A DNA stretch of 64,000 nt, from assembly GCF_036663835.1 (NCBI RefSeq), contig NZ_JAXOJT010000001.1:1116001-1180000 (forward strand), read 5' to 3'. Below the pieces are notes generated by a model that made no database searches, had not been told where the DNA came from, and was given only the letters and a program-made list of their open reading frames with translations. This document shows positions 9,857-19,353 of the stretch, one piece after another. A program made the translations under genes and the position numbers. Numbering within the stretch: the first letter of the stretch is position 1; each line of letters begins with the position of its first letter. The stretch comes from Sphingomonas sp. LT1P40. GTDB taxonomy: Bacteria > Pseudomonadota > Alphaproteobacteria > Sphingomonadales > Sphingomonadaceae.

Positions 9857-11035
9857 ATGCATATTCACGACCTGATCTCGGACTCGGCCAGCCTCGCCAA
9901 TCTCTGTGCCCGCCTCGCGCAACAGCCGTTCATCACGGTCGACACCGAATTCATGCGCGAAAACACCTTCTGGCCGGAACTTTGCCTGATCCAGATCGCC
10001 GACACGAACGAAGCGGCGGCGATCGACCCGATGGCGCCGGGAATCGACATGACCCCCCTGCTCGACCTGATGGTCAACAATGAGGACGTGCTGAAGGTCT
10101 TTCATGCCGGCGGGCAGGATCTGGAGATCGTCTATAACCTGACCGGCAAGACCCCCCACCCGCTGTTCGATACCCAGGTCGCGGCGATGGCGCTGGGGCA
10201 AGGCGAGCAGATCGGCTATTCCAATCTGGTCGAAAATTATCTGGGCATCGTGGTCGACAAGGGCGCGCGCTTTACCGACTGGTCGCGCCGTCCGCTCGAT
10301 AAGCGCCAGATCGACTATGCGATTTGCGACGTCACCTATCTTTCCGAAATCTTCCCCAAGATGCTGGAAAAACTGCGCAAGACCGGGCGCGGCGACTGGC
10401 TGAACGAGGAAATGGAGCGGATCGCCGATCCGGAGAATTATCGAAACGACCCCGAACAGGCATGGCAGCGCATCCGCATTTCGAGCCGCAAGGCGGAAGT
10501 GCTGGGTCGGCTGAAAGCGCTGGCGAAATGGCGAGAGCTGGAGGCGCAGGGCAAAAATCTGCCGCGCGGGCGGATCGTGAAGGACGAAACGATCGCCGAC
10601 CTCGCGGGCAATCCGCCGCGCAAGCAGGCCGATCTGACGCGCGTGCGCGGCCTGTCGGCGGCATGGGGGCATAACGATATCGGCGGGCGGCTGATGGCGG
10701 CGATCGAAGGCGCGACGGCGATGTCCGCCGACGAAATGCCGACGCGCGACGACCGGAAATTGCCGCTGGGCAAGGAGGGGTCGCTGGTCGCCGATTTGCT
10801 CAAGCTGCTTTTGAAGATTCGCTCGCGTGATATCAATGTGGCCTCGCGGTTGCTCGCCCGCTCGGACGAGCTGGAGGCGCTGGCGGCTGGGCAACGCGAG
10901 GGGCTCGCGATCCTCGAAGGCTGGCGGTTCGAGCAATTCGGCCGCGACGCGCTGGCGCTGGTCGAGGGTCAGCTTGGGTTCACCGTCCGCGGGGGTAAAC
11001 TGAAAATGACTCGCACCGAGGAGCCGACCCCATGA
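9857..11035 (+). CDS. rnd: Ribonuclease D
   Basis: 392 residues. This is a DEDDy 3'-5' exoribonuclease involved in tRNA 3'-end maturation. ExoI is visible as FITVDTEFMRENTFWPELC, ExoII in VLKVFHAGGQDLEIVYNL, and ExoIII as DKRQIDYAICDVTYL with the DEDDy tyrosine. HRDC-like helical regions make up the C-terminal half. The ATG at 9857 directly precedes HIHDLI, the normal start of the family. The stop overlaps the next gene by 4 nt. Confidence 0.95.
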   Translation: MHIHDLISDSASLANLCARLAQQPFITVDTEFMRENTFWPELCLIQIADTNEAAAIDPMAPGIDMTPLLDLMVNNEDVLKVFHAGGQDLEIVYNLTGKTPHPLFDTQVAAMALGQGEQIGYSNLVENYLGIVVDKGARFTDWSRRPLDKRQIDYAICDVTYLSEIFPKMLEKLRKTGRGDWLNEEMERIADPENYRNDPEQAWQRIRISSRKAEVLGRLKALAKWRELEAQGKNLPRGRIVKDETIADLAGNPPRKQADLTRVRGLSAAWGHNDIGGRLMAAIEGATAMSADEMPTRDDRKLPLGKEGSLVADLLKLLLKIRSRDINVASRLLARSDELEALAAGQREGLAILEGWRFEQFGRDALALVEGQLGFTVRGGKLKMTRTEEPTP

Positions 11036-11322
11036 TCCGCTTCACCCTTATCCTGCTTCCCGCCGTTCTTGCTGGCTGCGTGACGTTGCCGACGCCGCTG
11101 CCCGGGCCGGGGGCGGGTGTCCGCTGCAATGCCGATCGGGTTCAGCCCTTGGTTGGGCGCGAAGCGAAGCCACAGGTCGTGGCGCGAGCGAAACAGCGTT
11201 CGGGCGCACGCCTCGTGCGGCTCATCAAGCCCGACATGGCGGTAACGATGGATTTTCGGTCGGACCGGCTGAACCTTGAGCTGGACAATGTGAACACGAT
11301 CAAGGCGGCGCGCTGCGGTTAA
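11032..11322 (+). CDS. I78 family peptidase inhibitor-like lipoprotein
   Basis: 96 residues. A short signal peptide ends in the lipobox LAGC (Cys16), indicating an outer-membrane or periplasmic lipoprotein. The mature part matches the inhibitor I78 pattern: an early Cys (GVRCNADRVQPLVG), a helix with ARAKQRSGARLVRLIKPDMAVT, then MDFRSDRLNLELD and a terminal Cys (AARCG). I78 proteins resemble potato-type serine protease inhibitors. Whether this one inhibits a protease is not shown here. It overlaps rnd by 4 nt and converges on ppx, the two stops overlapping. Confidence 0.8.
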   Translation: MIRFTLILLPAVLAGCVTLPTPLPGPGAGVRCNADRVQPLVGREAKPQVVARAKQRSGARLVRLIKPDMAVTMDFRSDRLNLELDNVNTIKAARCG

Positions 11323-12824
11323 ACCTCCACTGCCGCGATCAGCGCCACGGCTCCGGCCAGCGCGCGATGGCGCTTCTCGACCGCCTCGCCATAGAGCGCA
11401 GCGTCGTCGCCTTCGAGCCGTAACACCAGTTCCTCGTCGACGACCTCCAGCGATGAGCGTCGCAGCGGCCCCGCGACGCCGCCGCTTAGCCGTTGGCCCA
11501 GCCGCATCGCCAGACCCCAGAGTTTGGCGTGCTCCAGATCGTCGAGGCTGGCGAGTTGTCCGATCGGCGGTGGCGATTCGAACCCGCCGCCAAGCGACGT
11601 GAACAGTGCCTGCGCGATCAATGCCCGGCCACGCGCGTCAACCCCGACCCAATTGCCGTGCATCGCGATTTCCATGCCGCGCTCCGCCCGAAATTCCGGG
11701 TTCGCGCGCCAGCCGACATCGGCGAGCAGGCACGCGGCATGCCGCAACCGCACCAAATCGGGCGTGTCGTCGGCAAACAATGGCGCGATCCAGCCGTCGA
11801 GCAGATCGCCATGCTCGGGAAACCGACCCGATCGCCGCGCTTCGTCCCGCGCGGCTGCGATCAGCGGATCTTCGCGGCGTTGCTCGATCGTCAGGTCGCC
11901 GAATAACAGCCCTTCGCGCAGTCCGAATGCGGACGCGACGGTGGCGCTGCTGCCCAGATGCTTCATCAGCACCGCCAGCAGGGCAGCGGCGTGCTCCAGA
12001 GTCGGGATACGTCCCGACGACAGGTTCGGCACGGCGCGGATCTTGCCCTTGCCCAACTGCGCGATCGTGCGCTGAAGCCGCGTTACCGTCCCGGCCGGCA
12101 TGGTATATTCGTGGATCACCGGCAGCGGGTACCCCGTCAAATACATATCGAGCCGCGCCAATGCTCGCCACGACCCGCCAACGAGGTAAAAAGGCAAGTC
12201 ATTGCCCCGCCCCGTCCAGCCCGCTTCATCGAGGAGCTTTGCCACGGTGCGATCGAGAACCCCCTTCCCCTTTGCCCGGATCGCGCCCAGCCGCAACACA
12301 CCGAGCGGAAACGATACGCGATCGGTCACCGTTCCTGCGACGACGCGCACCAGTTCCAGCGATCCGCCGCCCAGATCGCCGACGATGCCATCCGCGTCGG
12401 GGATGCCGGACAGCACGCCGTAACCAGCCGCCAGCGCCTCCGCCTCGCCCGAAAGCGTTTCGACTTCCAGCCCCAGCGCGGTTGCAATCGCGATCAGCTT
12501 GTCGCCGTTCGAGGCATCGCGGACGGCAGCGGTGGCGACGGTGCGTAGTGTGTCCACGCCCATTTCGCGCGCCAGACTGCCGAATCGCGCCAGTGCAGTG
12601 GTCGCAGTGGTCAGCGCTGCCTCGTCGATAATGCCCGTTTCAGCCAGCGATCGGCCCAGCCCCGCCATCACCTTTTCATTGAACAGGATCGCGGGCAGCC
12701 GCGCCGCGCCGTCATAGACGACCAGGCGGATCGAGTTTGAACCGATATCGATGATGCCGGTGCGGCGCGACACCGGGGCCGGCGTCTCGCGCGGCTTGCG
12801 GAACAACAGGGTCGCCACGCTCAC
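11319..12824 (-). CDS. ppx: Exopolyphosphatase, Ppx/GppA family
   Basis: 501 residues. The N-terminal ASKHA-type domain starts with GIIDIGSNSIRLVVYDG and continues with the phosphate-binding IVGDLGGGSLELV. The C-terminal half is a helical HD-like domain. The enzyme releases phosphate from polyphosphate and may also act on pppGpp, as many members of the family do. Its start overlaps the ppk stop by 4 nt, so polyphosphate synthesis and breakdown are encoded in one coupled pair. Confidence 0.93.
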   Translation of the reverse strand: MSVATLLFRKPRETPAPVSRRTGIIDIGSNSIRLVVYDGAARLPAILFNEKVMAGLGRSLAETGIIDEAALTTATTALARFGSLAREMGVDTLRTVATAAVRDASNGDKLIAIATALGLEVETLSGEAEALAAGYGVLSGIPDADGIVGDLGGGSLELVRVVAGTVTDRVSFPLGVLRLGAIRAKGKGVLDRTVAKLLDEAGWTGRGNDLPFYLVGGSWRALARLDMYLTGYPLPVIHEYTMPAGTVTRLQRTIAQLGKGKIRAVPNLSSGRIPTLEHAAALLAVLMKHLGSSATVASAFGLREGLLFGDLTIEQRREDPLIAAARDEARRSGRFPEHGDLLDGWIAPLFADDTPDLVRLRHAACLLADVGWRANPEFRAERGMEIAMHGNWVGVDARGRALIAQALFTSLGGGFESPPPIGQLASLDDLEHAKLWGLAMRLGQRLSGGVAGPLRRSSLEVVDEELVLRLEGDDAALYGEAVEKRHRALAGAVALIAAVEV

Positions 12825-14989
12825 CCGCCGCGCTCGGCGCGCCAGCGCCGCAGCGACAGTTTCGGCACGGCTTCACTGGTCGCCAGTGCCGCGCCACGTC
12901 CGGACAGCGATGGATTGGTCATGAAGTAACGGTGGAGGTTGAACGGCTTCGGGCCGGGATCGTCGCGGATATATCGGCCATCGCTTTGCAGCTCCCAGCT
13001 TTGTTCGGTGTCGATCAGATTGGCGACGATGACCTGATCCAATATCTGGTCATGCACCGTCGGGTTCTCGATCGGTAGCATGAACTCGACGCGACGGTCG
13101 AAGTTTCGTGGCATCCAGTCGGCGGATGAGATGAACAGCCGCGCACCGTCGTTCGGCAGCGCCTTACCATTGCCGAACGCCCAGATGCGACTGTGCTCCA
13201 GAAAGCGCCCGACCACGGATTTCACCCGGATATTGTCGGACATCCCGGCGACGCCGGGGCGCAGACAGCAAATGCCACGGATTATCAGGTCAACCTCGAC
13301 CCCGGCATTGCTGGCCTCGTACAGTTTCTCGATCAGCGCGGGATCGACCAGCGAGTTCATCTTTGCCCAGATCGCCGCAGGCTCGCCCGCCAGCGCATTA
13401 GCGATTTCGTCGTCGATCAGTTCGGCCAAACGATCGCGCAAATGTCGCGGCGATACCGTCAGTTTTTCCAGATCCTGCGGCTCGACATAGCCGGTGACGT
13501 AGTTGAAGATTTTCGCCGCATCGCGCCCGATGCGCGGATCGGCGGTGAAGAAGCTGAGATCAGTGTAAATTCGCGCCGTCACCGGGTGGTAATTGCCAGT
13601 GCCGAAATGACAGTAGGTACGAAACTCGTCGCCCTCGCGCCGGACCACCATCGACACCTTGGCGTGGGTCTTCCACGTGGTGAAACCATAAATCACCTGC
13701 ACCCCCGCCCGCTCCAGTGCGGAGGCCCAGAGCAGATTTTGCTCCTCATCGAAGCGCGCCTTCAGTTCGACGACGGCGGTGACCGATTTGCCCGCCTCGG
13801 CGGCGGCGATCAGCGCCTGAATCACGGCCGATTGCTTGCCCGCGCGATACAAGGTCTGCTTGATCGCGATAACGTCCGGGTCGCTTGCCGCCTGTTTGAG
13901 GAAGGCGAGCACAACGTCGAACGTCTCGTAAGGGTGGTGGACGACAATGTCCTTCGACCGGATCGCCGCAAAGCAATCGCCGCCGAATTCGCGGACGCGC
14001 TCGGGAAAGCGCGGGGCGTAGGGGGTGAATTTCAGGTCGGGCCGGTCCTCCTCGACGATCATCGCCAGATCGCCGACGCCCAGAAACCCGCCGGTTTCGG
14101 TCAGGATCGCTTCGCTGCCGCCCAGCTCCTCTTTCAGCACCGCTTCCAGCTCGGGCGCGATGCCGTCTTCCATCTCAAGCCGGATGACGCGACCGCGGCG
14201 GCGGCGCTTGATCGCGGTGCGGAAGTAGAGGACCAGATCCTCAGCCTCCTCCTCCAGCTCGATATCGCTGTCGCGCAGCACGCGGAACGTCGCCGCACCG
14301 CGTTCTTCGAACCCCGGAAACAGCAGCCCGGAATAGCGCCTGAGCAAGGTCTCGATCGGCACGAACCGCGCCTTTTCGCCGGGAATCCGCACGAAGCGCG
14401 GACTCGCTGGCGGCAGCAGGACCAGTTCGCGGACCTCTTCCCCATCCGACTTGCGGATCAGGTCGAAGATCACGCTCAACCCTTTGTTGGGGATGAACGG
14501 GAACGGGTGCGCGGGATCGAGCGCCTGTGGGGTGAGAATCGGAAAAATCTGGCGGCGGAAATGGTCCTCGACCCATTCGGCAACCTCACCGGTGATCGCG
14601 TCGGCATCGAGCACCTCGACCGCGCGCTCACCAAGTTCGCGGCGGATATCGTTCCACACCGCCTGCTGGCTGTCGACCAGATCGCTGGCATCCTCGACGA
14701 TCGCTGTCAGCTGTTGCGCCGGGGTCAGTCCGTCGGCCGAATGCGCCTCGACCTCCTGCATTTGCTGTCCCTTAAGGCCAGCCACGCGAACCATGAAGAA
14801 TTCGTCGAGGTTGGAGCCGGAGATCGACAGGAAGCGCAGCCGTTCGAGCAAGGGATGTGCGGTGTTGCACGCCTCCTCCATCACCCGCCGGTTGAAACCG
14901 AGCCACGACAGCTCGCGGTTGAAATAGCGCGCGCCGGTCTGTCCGGCAGGGTCGGTGGCTTCCAGCTTGATTTGCGCGCGGCTCGACAT
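12821..14989 (-). CDS. ppk: Polyphosphate kinase 1
   Basis: 722 residues, full length. Ppk1 polymerises the gamma-phosphate of ATP into polyphosphate at the inner membrane. The N-terminal domain begins FNRELSWLGFNRRVMEEA. The head domain has SGSNLDEFFMVRVAGLK. The catalytic HKD-like C1 region carries FGTGNYHPVTARIYTDLSFF with the histidine context expected near the autophosphorylation site, and the C2 region has VVGRFLEHSRIWAFGNG. It lies 10 nt after hda and overlaps ppx by 4 nt. Confidence 0.96.
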   Translation of the reverse strand: MSSRAQIKLEATDPAGQTGARYFNRELSWLGFNRRVMEEACNTAHPLLERLRFLSISGSNLDEFFMVRVAGLKGQQMQEVEAHSADGLTPAQQLTAIVEDASDLVDSQQAVWNDIRRELGERAVEVLDADAITGEVAEWVEDHFRRQIFPILTPQALDPAHPFPFIPNKGLSVIFDLIRKSDGEEVRELVLLPPASPRFVRIPGEKARFVPIETLLRRYSGLLFPGFEERGAATFRVLRDSDIELEEEAEDLVLYFRTAIKRRRRGRVIRLEMEDGIAPELEAVLKEELGGSEAILTETGGFLGVGDLAMIVEEDRPDLKFTPYAPRFPERVREFGGDCFAAIRSKDIVVHHPYETFDVVLAFLKQAASDPDVIAIKQTLYRAGKQSAVIQALIAAAEAGKSVTAVVELKARFDEEQNLLWASALERAGVQVIYGFTTWKTHAKVSMVVRREGDEFRTYCHFGTGNYHPVTARIYTDLSFFTADPRIGRDAAKIFNYVTGYVEPQDLEKLTVSPRHLRDRLAELIDDEIANALAGEPAAIWAKMNSLVDPALIEKLYEASNAGVEVDLIIRGICCLRPGVAGMSDNIRVKSVVGRFLEHSRIWAFGNGKALPNDGARLFISSADWMPRNFDRRVEFMLPIENPTVHDQILDQVIVANLIDTEQSWELQSDGRYIRDDPGPKPFNLHRYFMTNPSLSGRGAALATSEAVPKLSLRRWRAERGG

Positions 14990-14999
14990 GAATCCTCGT

Positions 15000-15623
15000 C
15001 TATTGGAGCGCGCCCGGCTCTTTCAACAGGCCGGACGCAGTCAATGTGGCCCGCGCCGCCGGGATCGACAAGCGCCGGTTGCGGCGGCGGCTGGCATCCT
15101 CCTCCAGCGCTTCGCCCGTGCGCAGGATCGACAAATAGCTCCGTTCGATCCGGCGCATCACCCATGCCACTACATCGGGGACTGCGACAAGTTCGTGACG
15201 GTCGAAAAACTGGCGCAAGATATCCGCCGCCAACGCATCGTCGGGCTGCTCGATCCGCGCCACCGGGCTGGTGTTCAGGCGGGATCGCAGATCGGGCAGT
15301 TTCACCGCCCATACCGGCGGCGCGTCGTCCGCCACCAGGAACAGCGGTCGCCGCTCTGCCTGTGCCGCGTTCCACGCATGGAACAGCGTGGTTTCGCTCT
15401 GCCGGTCGGCCTCGTCGATCATCGTGCCGCCGGTACGCGCCACCATCGTCCGCGCGAGCAGACTGCGACCCGATTTGCGCGGGCCGGTGATGATCGCCGT
15501 CATGACCGGCCAGGTCGCCGTGTGCTCCAGGATATGGACGGCGCGCGCATTGCCCTCGCCAATCAGGAACCTGTCCTCACGCGCACCTGCCGGACGGTCG
15601 AGCGGCAGTGGAAGCTGGCTCAT
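15000..15623 (-). CDS. DnaA-related replication regulator Hda/HdaA
   Basis: 207 residues, covering the AAA+ part of DnaA without its C-terminal DNA-binding domain. The N-terminus has QLPLPLDRP, a good match to the beta-clamp-binding motif of Hda (QL-x-LPL), so it probably docks on the sliding clamp and promotes DnaA-ATP hydrolysis to limit re-initiation. The Walker A region reads GPRKSGRSLL, with Arg53 where the usual Lys would be. The final helices (RNRRLSIPAARATL) match the family C-terminus. Its ATG overlaps the upstream gene's stop by 4 nt. Confidence 0.85.
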   Translation of the reverse strand: MSQLPLPLDRPAGAREDRFLIGEGNARAVHILEHTATWPVMTAIITGPRKSGRSLLARTMVARTGGTMIDEADRQSETTLFHAWNAAQAERRPLFLVADDAPPVWAVKLPDLRSRLNTSPVARIEQPDDALAADILRQFFDRHELVAVPDVVAWVMRRIERSYLSILRTGEALEEDASRRRNRRLSIPAARATLTASGLLKEPGALQ

Positions 15624-16915
15624 CCGTCGCTGCTGTTTCCGGCTTCCGCGGGAATCGGCGACGATGTCGGGGCTGGAGCGGGAGCCGGTGCGGGTGTCCC
15701 GCCGCCACGGCGCACGCGCAGCACGCCCGCCCCCTCCTGCACCTGCCAGCCCCGCGCTTCCAGCGCGGCACGCAACGACGCCTGACTACCCTCATAGGTC
15801 ACACGCATCAGCGAAACCCCGCCCAGCGCGGTGCTGGTGGTCACCGCCGAACTGACGCCCGGCACGGACTGCATCGCAATTTCGCCGCTGGTCAGCGCCG
15901 CCACGCTCGGCGTGTCGAACTGGATGGTATAGGCCGCGCCCGTCGCCACCAGCGGCGCATCGCTGGTCTCGACCGCGCCTTCCTCTTCGCCGGTCTCCTC
16001 GACGGGAACCTCCGGCCGGGGCGGTTCGGTAATCAACAGCCGGTCAGGCTTCAGGATGCCAGCGCGCAAGGCGTCCTGATACGCCTTGTCGATCCGCTGG
16101 ATTCCCGCGTCGATCAGTGCAGGCAACGCGTTGCCGTCGTTCACCCGCAACACGAACTGCGCAAGCGTTCGGTTGTCCGGCCCATGTCCCGCCGTGAACA
16201 CGCCGACGATCGGCCCGCCGGGGTAGCTGCGGCGCAGCTCAACCGTCGGCACCAGGATATCGCTCGCGCCATATTGGTCGATGATTGCGCGCCACCACCC
16301 GCGTCCGCGCCGCTGAATCTGCCCGGCGTTTATCAGCAGCCGGTCCGGACCGGTGCCGCCCGGCCGCACATAATCGATCGCACTGTTGCCGGTGCGGAAT
16401 CGCTTCCACCCCTCGTTGAACGCACTGTCACCCTCGAACACGCGGTGCACGCCGCCCGAAACCTGCACCGGGATCAGCAGCATCGGCGGCGATCGCAGCA
16501 CTTGGCCGCCCACGCCCAGCACCGACGCCGCACGTCCGCGATCGAACAGCACGCCCAGTCGCGCGACATAGCGATTGGGTCCGATCTGCTCCTTCTCGAC
16601 GATGATTCCGGTGACCATCGCGTCGAGCGCCGAATCGGATAGCGACGAACCATGGCCCGCCAGCCGCTGTGCCAGCATGCCCCACGCCTTGCGCTGCGCC
16701 AGCCGCCAGCCGCCCATCCGTGCCGCCTGGGCATTCGCGCCGCGCACATCGACCTCGACGCCGCTGACCTCGAAACTGCCTGAACTGTCGCCCGCGTCGC
16801 GGCTCTGATCGGCTTTTGCCGCGCCTTTCCCGGCCTGAGCGACCGCAAAACCAGCCGTCGCCAACAGTGCGAGCGCGGCGGTGGCGGCAAAGACGGGGGA
16901 AAGGCGTTGGCGCAT
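15620..16915 (-). CDS. Secreted protein of unknown function, DUF2066-like
   Basis: 431 residues from the ATG at 16915. The N-terminal signal peptide (FAATAALALLATAGFAVAQA) indicates export. The region at about residues 50-270 (FEVSGVEVDVRGANAQAAR, RLGVLFDRGRA, LINAGQIQRRGRGWWRAII) recalls DUF2066-type periplasmic proteins. A C-terminal segment (YTIQFDTPSVAALTSGEIAM, LRAALEARGWQVQEG) could be a small ferredoxin-like fold. A proline/alanine tail follows. The open frame continues far upstream on this strand, but that part is antisense to purM and is not coding. It overlaps hda by 4 nt and heads the hda-ppk-ppx unit. Confidence 0.7.
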   Translation of the reverse strand: MRQRLSPVFAATAALALLATAGFAVAQAGKGAAKADQSRDAGDSSGSFEVSGVEVDVRGANAQAARMGGWRLAQRKAWGMLAQRLAGHGSSLSDSALDAMVTGIIVEKEQIGPNRYVARLGVLFDRGRAASVLGVGGQVLRSPPMLLIPVQVSGGVHRVFEGDSAFNEGWKRFRTGNSAIDYVRPGGTGPDRLLINAGQIQRRGRGWWRAIIDQYGASDILVPTVELRRSYPGGPIVGVFTAGHGPDNRTLAQFVLRVNDGNALPALIDAGIQRIDKAYQDALRAGILKPDRLLITEPPRPEVPVEETGEEEGAVETSDAPLVATGAAYTIQFDTPSVAALTSGEIAMQSVPGVSSAVTTSTALGGVSLMRVTYEGSQASLRAALEARGWQVQEGAGVLRVRRGGGTPAPAPAPAPTSSPIPAEAGNSSDG

Positions 16916-16978
16916 CTGGCGGCCCTTTTGGCGAAGGAGGCGTAGAAATCCAAGCGCGATATGGCTAGGCGGCACTTT

Positions 16979-18073
16979 ATGACCGACCCAAAGCCCTACA
17001 CCTATGCCCAGGCGGGCGTCTCGATCGACGCCGGAAACGCGCTGGTTCGCGCGATTGCGCCCCTCGCCCGCTCGACCCGCCGCCCCGGCGCGGACGCCGA
17101 CCTTGGCGGGTTTGGCGGCCTGTTCGACCTGAAGGCGGCGGGCTTTACCGATCCGCTGCTGGTCGCGGCCAATGATGGTGTCGGCACCAAGCTGAAACTG
17201 GCGATCGAGCATGACGCACATGACGGCGTCGGCATCGATCTGGTGGCGATGTGCGCCAACGACCTGATCGTACAGGGTGCGGAGCCGCTGTTCTTTCTCG
17301 ATTACTACGCGTCCGGCAAACTCGTCCCCGGCGTCGCCGAACGCGTCATTGCCAGTATCGCCGATGGCTGCCGTCAGGCGGGCTGTGCGCTGATCGGCGG
17401 CGAGACGGCGGAAATGCCGGGCATGTATGCCGATGGCGACTACGACCTTGCCGGATTCTGCGTCGGCGCGGTCGAGCGTGCACAGTTGCTCGACGGCACG
17501 CGGATCAAGCCCGGCGACGTGATGCTCGGCCTCGCCTCCACCGGCGTGCACAGCAACGGCTTCTCGCTGGTTCGCCGCCTTGCCGCCGACAAGGGCTGGA
17601 AGCTCAATCGCCCGGCGGTGTTCGATCAGGAGGTGATCTTGCTCGACGCGCTGATGGCCCCCACCCGCATCTATGTGCAGAGTCTGCTTCCGCAACTTCG
17701 CAACGGTGCGATCAACGGTCTGGCCCATATTACTGGCGGCGGGTTGCTCGAAAATATCCCGCGCGTCCTTCCCGAGGGCTGTCATGCCAATGTCGACGCC
17801 GATGCGTGGGAACAGCCGCGCCTGATGGCATTCCTTCAGGCACAGGGAAATATCGAGCCGGAAGAAATGGCGCGCACCTTCAACTGCGGCGTCGGCATGG
17901 TCGCGGTGGTGGATGCAGGTCGTGCAGATGCCGTGACGGCGGCGCTGGAGGCGGCGGGTGAAACCGTCCACCGCATCGGTGAAATCGTCGCGGGGCCGCG
18001 CGGCTGCACGGTTGCAGGCAGTGTGGAGACGTGGAGCGCACGTGAAGCGTGGAGCGCGATGCATAATGCCTAA
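16979..18073 (+). CDS. purM: Phosphoribosylformylglycinamidine cyclo-ligase
   Basis: 364 residues from the ATG at 16979 ([17 protein letters not shown]). PurM closes the imidazole ring of AIR in purine synthesis using ATP. Visible signatures are [53 protein letters not shown] and the glycine-rich [18 protein letters not shown]. An in-frame ATG 18 nt upstream is less likely. purN follows with an 8-nt overlap, the usual alphaproteobacterial arrangement. Confidence 0.96.
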   Translation: MTDPKPYTYAQAGVSIDAGNALVRAIAPLARSTRRPGADADLGGFGGLFDLKAAGFTDPLLVAANDGVGTKLKLAIEHDAHDGVGIDLVAMCANDLIVQGAEPLFFLDYYASGKLVPGVAERVIASIADGCRQAGCALIGGETAEMPGMYADGDYDLAGFCVGAVERAQLLDGTRIKPGDVMLGLASTGVHSNGFSLVRRLAADKGWKLNRPAVFDQEVILLDALMAPTRIYVQSLLPQLRNGAINGLAHITGGGLLENIPRVLPEGCHANVDADAWEQPRLMAFLQAQGNIEPEEMARTFNCGVGMVAVVDAGRADAVTAALEAAGETVHRIGEIVAGPRGCTVAGSVETWSAREAWSAMHNA

Positions 18074-18632
18074 GCGACTCGGCATCCTCATTTCGGGTCG
18101 TGGCTCGAACATGATGGCGCTGGTCGAAGCATCGCGTGAGGCCGACAGCCCGTACATCGTTGCGCTCGTTGCTTCCGACAAACCCGAAGCTGCGGGCCTT
18201 GTCTGGGCCGACAGCAACGGCGTCGCCACCTTTGCCCTTTCACCCAAGGGTATGCCTAAAGCCGATTACGAAGCGCAGATCGACGCCGCCCTCCGCAACG
18301 CCAACGTCGAGGCCATCGCCCTCGCCGGTTACATGCGCCTTCTCTCCGACAATTTCGTCGCGCGCTGGCGCGGGCGGATCGTCAACATCCACCCGTCACT
18401 GCTGCCCAAATATAAGGGCCTCGACACCCATGCCTGCGCAATTGCGGCCGGGGACACGCACGCCGGATGCTCGGTGCATATCGTGACCGAGGAACTCGAC
18501 GGCGGCGAAGTGCTGGGACAGGCCGAGGTGCCGATCCTGCCCGGCGACACCCCCGATACGCTTGCCGCGCGCGTGCTGGCCGAGGAACATCGGCTATATC
18601 CGCGCGTCTTGCAGGCATGGCTGAGCAGATGA
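18066..18632 (+). CDS. purN: Phosphoribosylglycinamide formyltransferase
   Basis: 188 residues. PurN formylates GAR using 10-formyltetrahydrofolate. Motifs present are [13 protein letters not shown], the phosphate loop of the family; [21 protein letters not shown] with the catalytic His; and the downstream Asp-containing [13 protein letters not shown]. The ATG at 18066 gives [13 protein letters not shown] and overlaps the purM stop by 8 nt. Confidence 0.96.
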   Translation: MPKRLGILISGRGSNMMALVEASREADSPYIVALVASDKPEAAGLVWADSNGVATFALSPKGMPKADYEAQIDAALRNANVEAIALAGYMRLLSDNFVARWRGRIVNIHPSLLPKYKGLDTHACAIAAGDTHAGCSVHIVTEELDGGEVLGQAEVPILPGDTPDTLAARVLAEEHRLYPRVLQAWLSR

Positions 18633-19006
18633 CCCCACAGGCGGTGGCCGCGCTGGAGAAACTCCGCGCCATCGCCCTTGGGCTGCCCGAAGCGGACGAG
18701 AAGCTTTCCCACGGGATGCCCGCCTTCTTCATCACCAAAGGCAAGATGTTCGCCTATTTCTGGCACGCGCATCACGGCGACGATGTCACCGCCGCGATCG
18801 TCAAGACCAGCGGGGCGGAGGAACAGGCGATGCTGATCGAAATGGAGCCGGACCTCTATTATCGCCCTCCCTATTTCGGGCCGTCGGGCTGGGTCGGCAT
18901 TCACCTCGACCGCGATGATACCGACTGGGACCGTGTCGGCGATCGCGTGGCGATCAGTTGGGAACTCGTTGCGCCGCGCCGGTTGCTGGAGGCAGGCGGT
19001 CGCTGA
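18629..19006 (+). CDS. MmcQ/YjbR family protein
   Basis: About 125 residues from the ATG at 18629, which overlaps the purN stop as ATGA. Another ATG at 18617 would add four residues. The pattern LGLPEADEKLSHGMPAFFI, KMFAYFWHAHHGDD and PDLYYRPPYFGPSGWVGIHLD matches the MmcQ/YjbR family of small double-wing proteins. Some members bind DNA; the role in purine operons is unknown to me. Confidence 0.82.
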   Translation: MTPQAVAALEKLRAIALGLPEADEKLSHGMPAFFITKGKMFAYFWHAHHGDDVTAAIVKTSGAEEQAMLIEMEPDLYYRPPYFGPSGWVGIHLDRDDTDWDRVGDRVAISWELVAPRRLLEAGGR

Positions 19007-19082
19007 CTGTAAATCGGCCGCCCCATTTTGGGTAGCTTCGCGTTGATCCCCCCGGATATTTTAGACCGGATCTGCGTTGGAT

Positions 19083-19313
19083 ATGGTTCAGGCGATCGCA
19101 GACAGGACCCGTGCGATGACAGCTTTTGGACGCGAACCCTTCTCCGAGCCCGGCACTGCCAGCGCCGATTCCGGGATGGTCATTCTCGATGGTCCGGGCG
19201 GCGTGGCCATTGCCATGACCCCCGACGCGGCGGAGGTTACTGCCCGCAATCTCAAGGCTGCTGCCGACGAAGCGCGCCGCCAGCCACAGCAAATGCCGCC
19301 GATTCCCGCGTGA
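19083..19313 (+). CDS. Small hypothetical protein
   Basis: 76 residues from the ATG at 19083; a second in-frame ATG at 19116 is also possible. The sequence (GMVILDGPGGVAIAMTPDAAEVTARNLKAAADEAR) looks like a compact helix-strand protein ending in a proline-rich tail. Codon use and the Ala-rich helix resemble those of neighbouring genes, which supports coding. I do not recognise the family. It lies between the YjbR-like gene and the nuclease/phosphatase gene on the same strand. Confidence 0.55.
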   Translation: MVQAIADRTRAMTAFGREPFSEPGTASADSGMVILDGPGGVAIAMTPDAAEVTARNLKAAADEARRQPQQMPPIPA

Positions 19314-19353
19314 TCCCCTTGCCCTTGCTCGCCCGGACCCGCAATTAGGGCCG

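Noticed and set aside
13193..15490. 765-residue open frame on the plus strand
   Set aside because: Antisense to ppk and hda, both of which have clear family motifs. No motif in the antisense product.
16916..18247. N-terminal extension of the secreted protein at 15620-16915
   Set aside because: The extra 440 residues are antisense to purM and purN, and the true product begins with a signal peptide at 16915.
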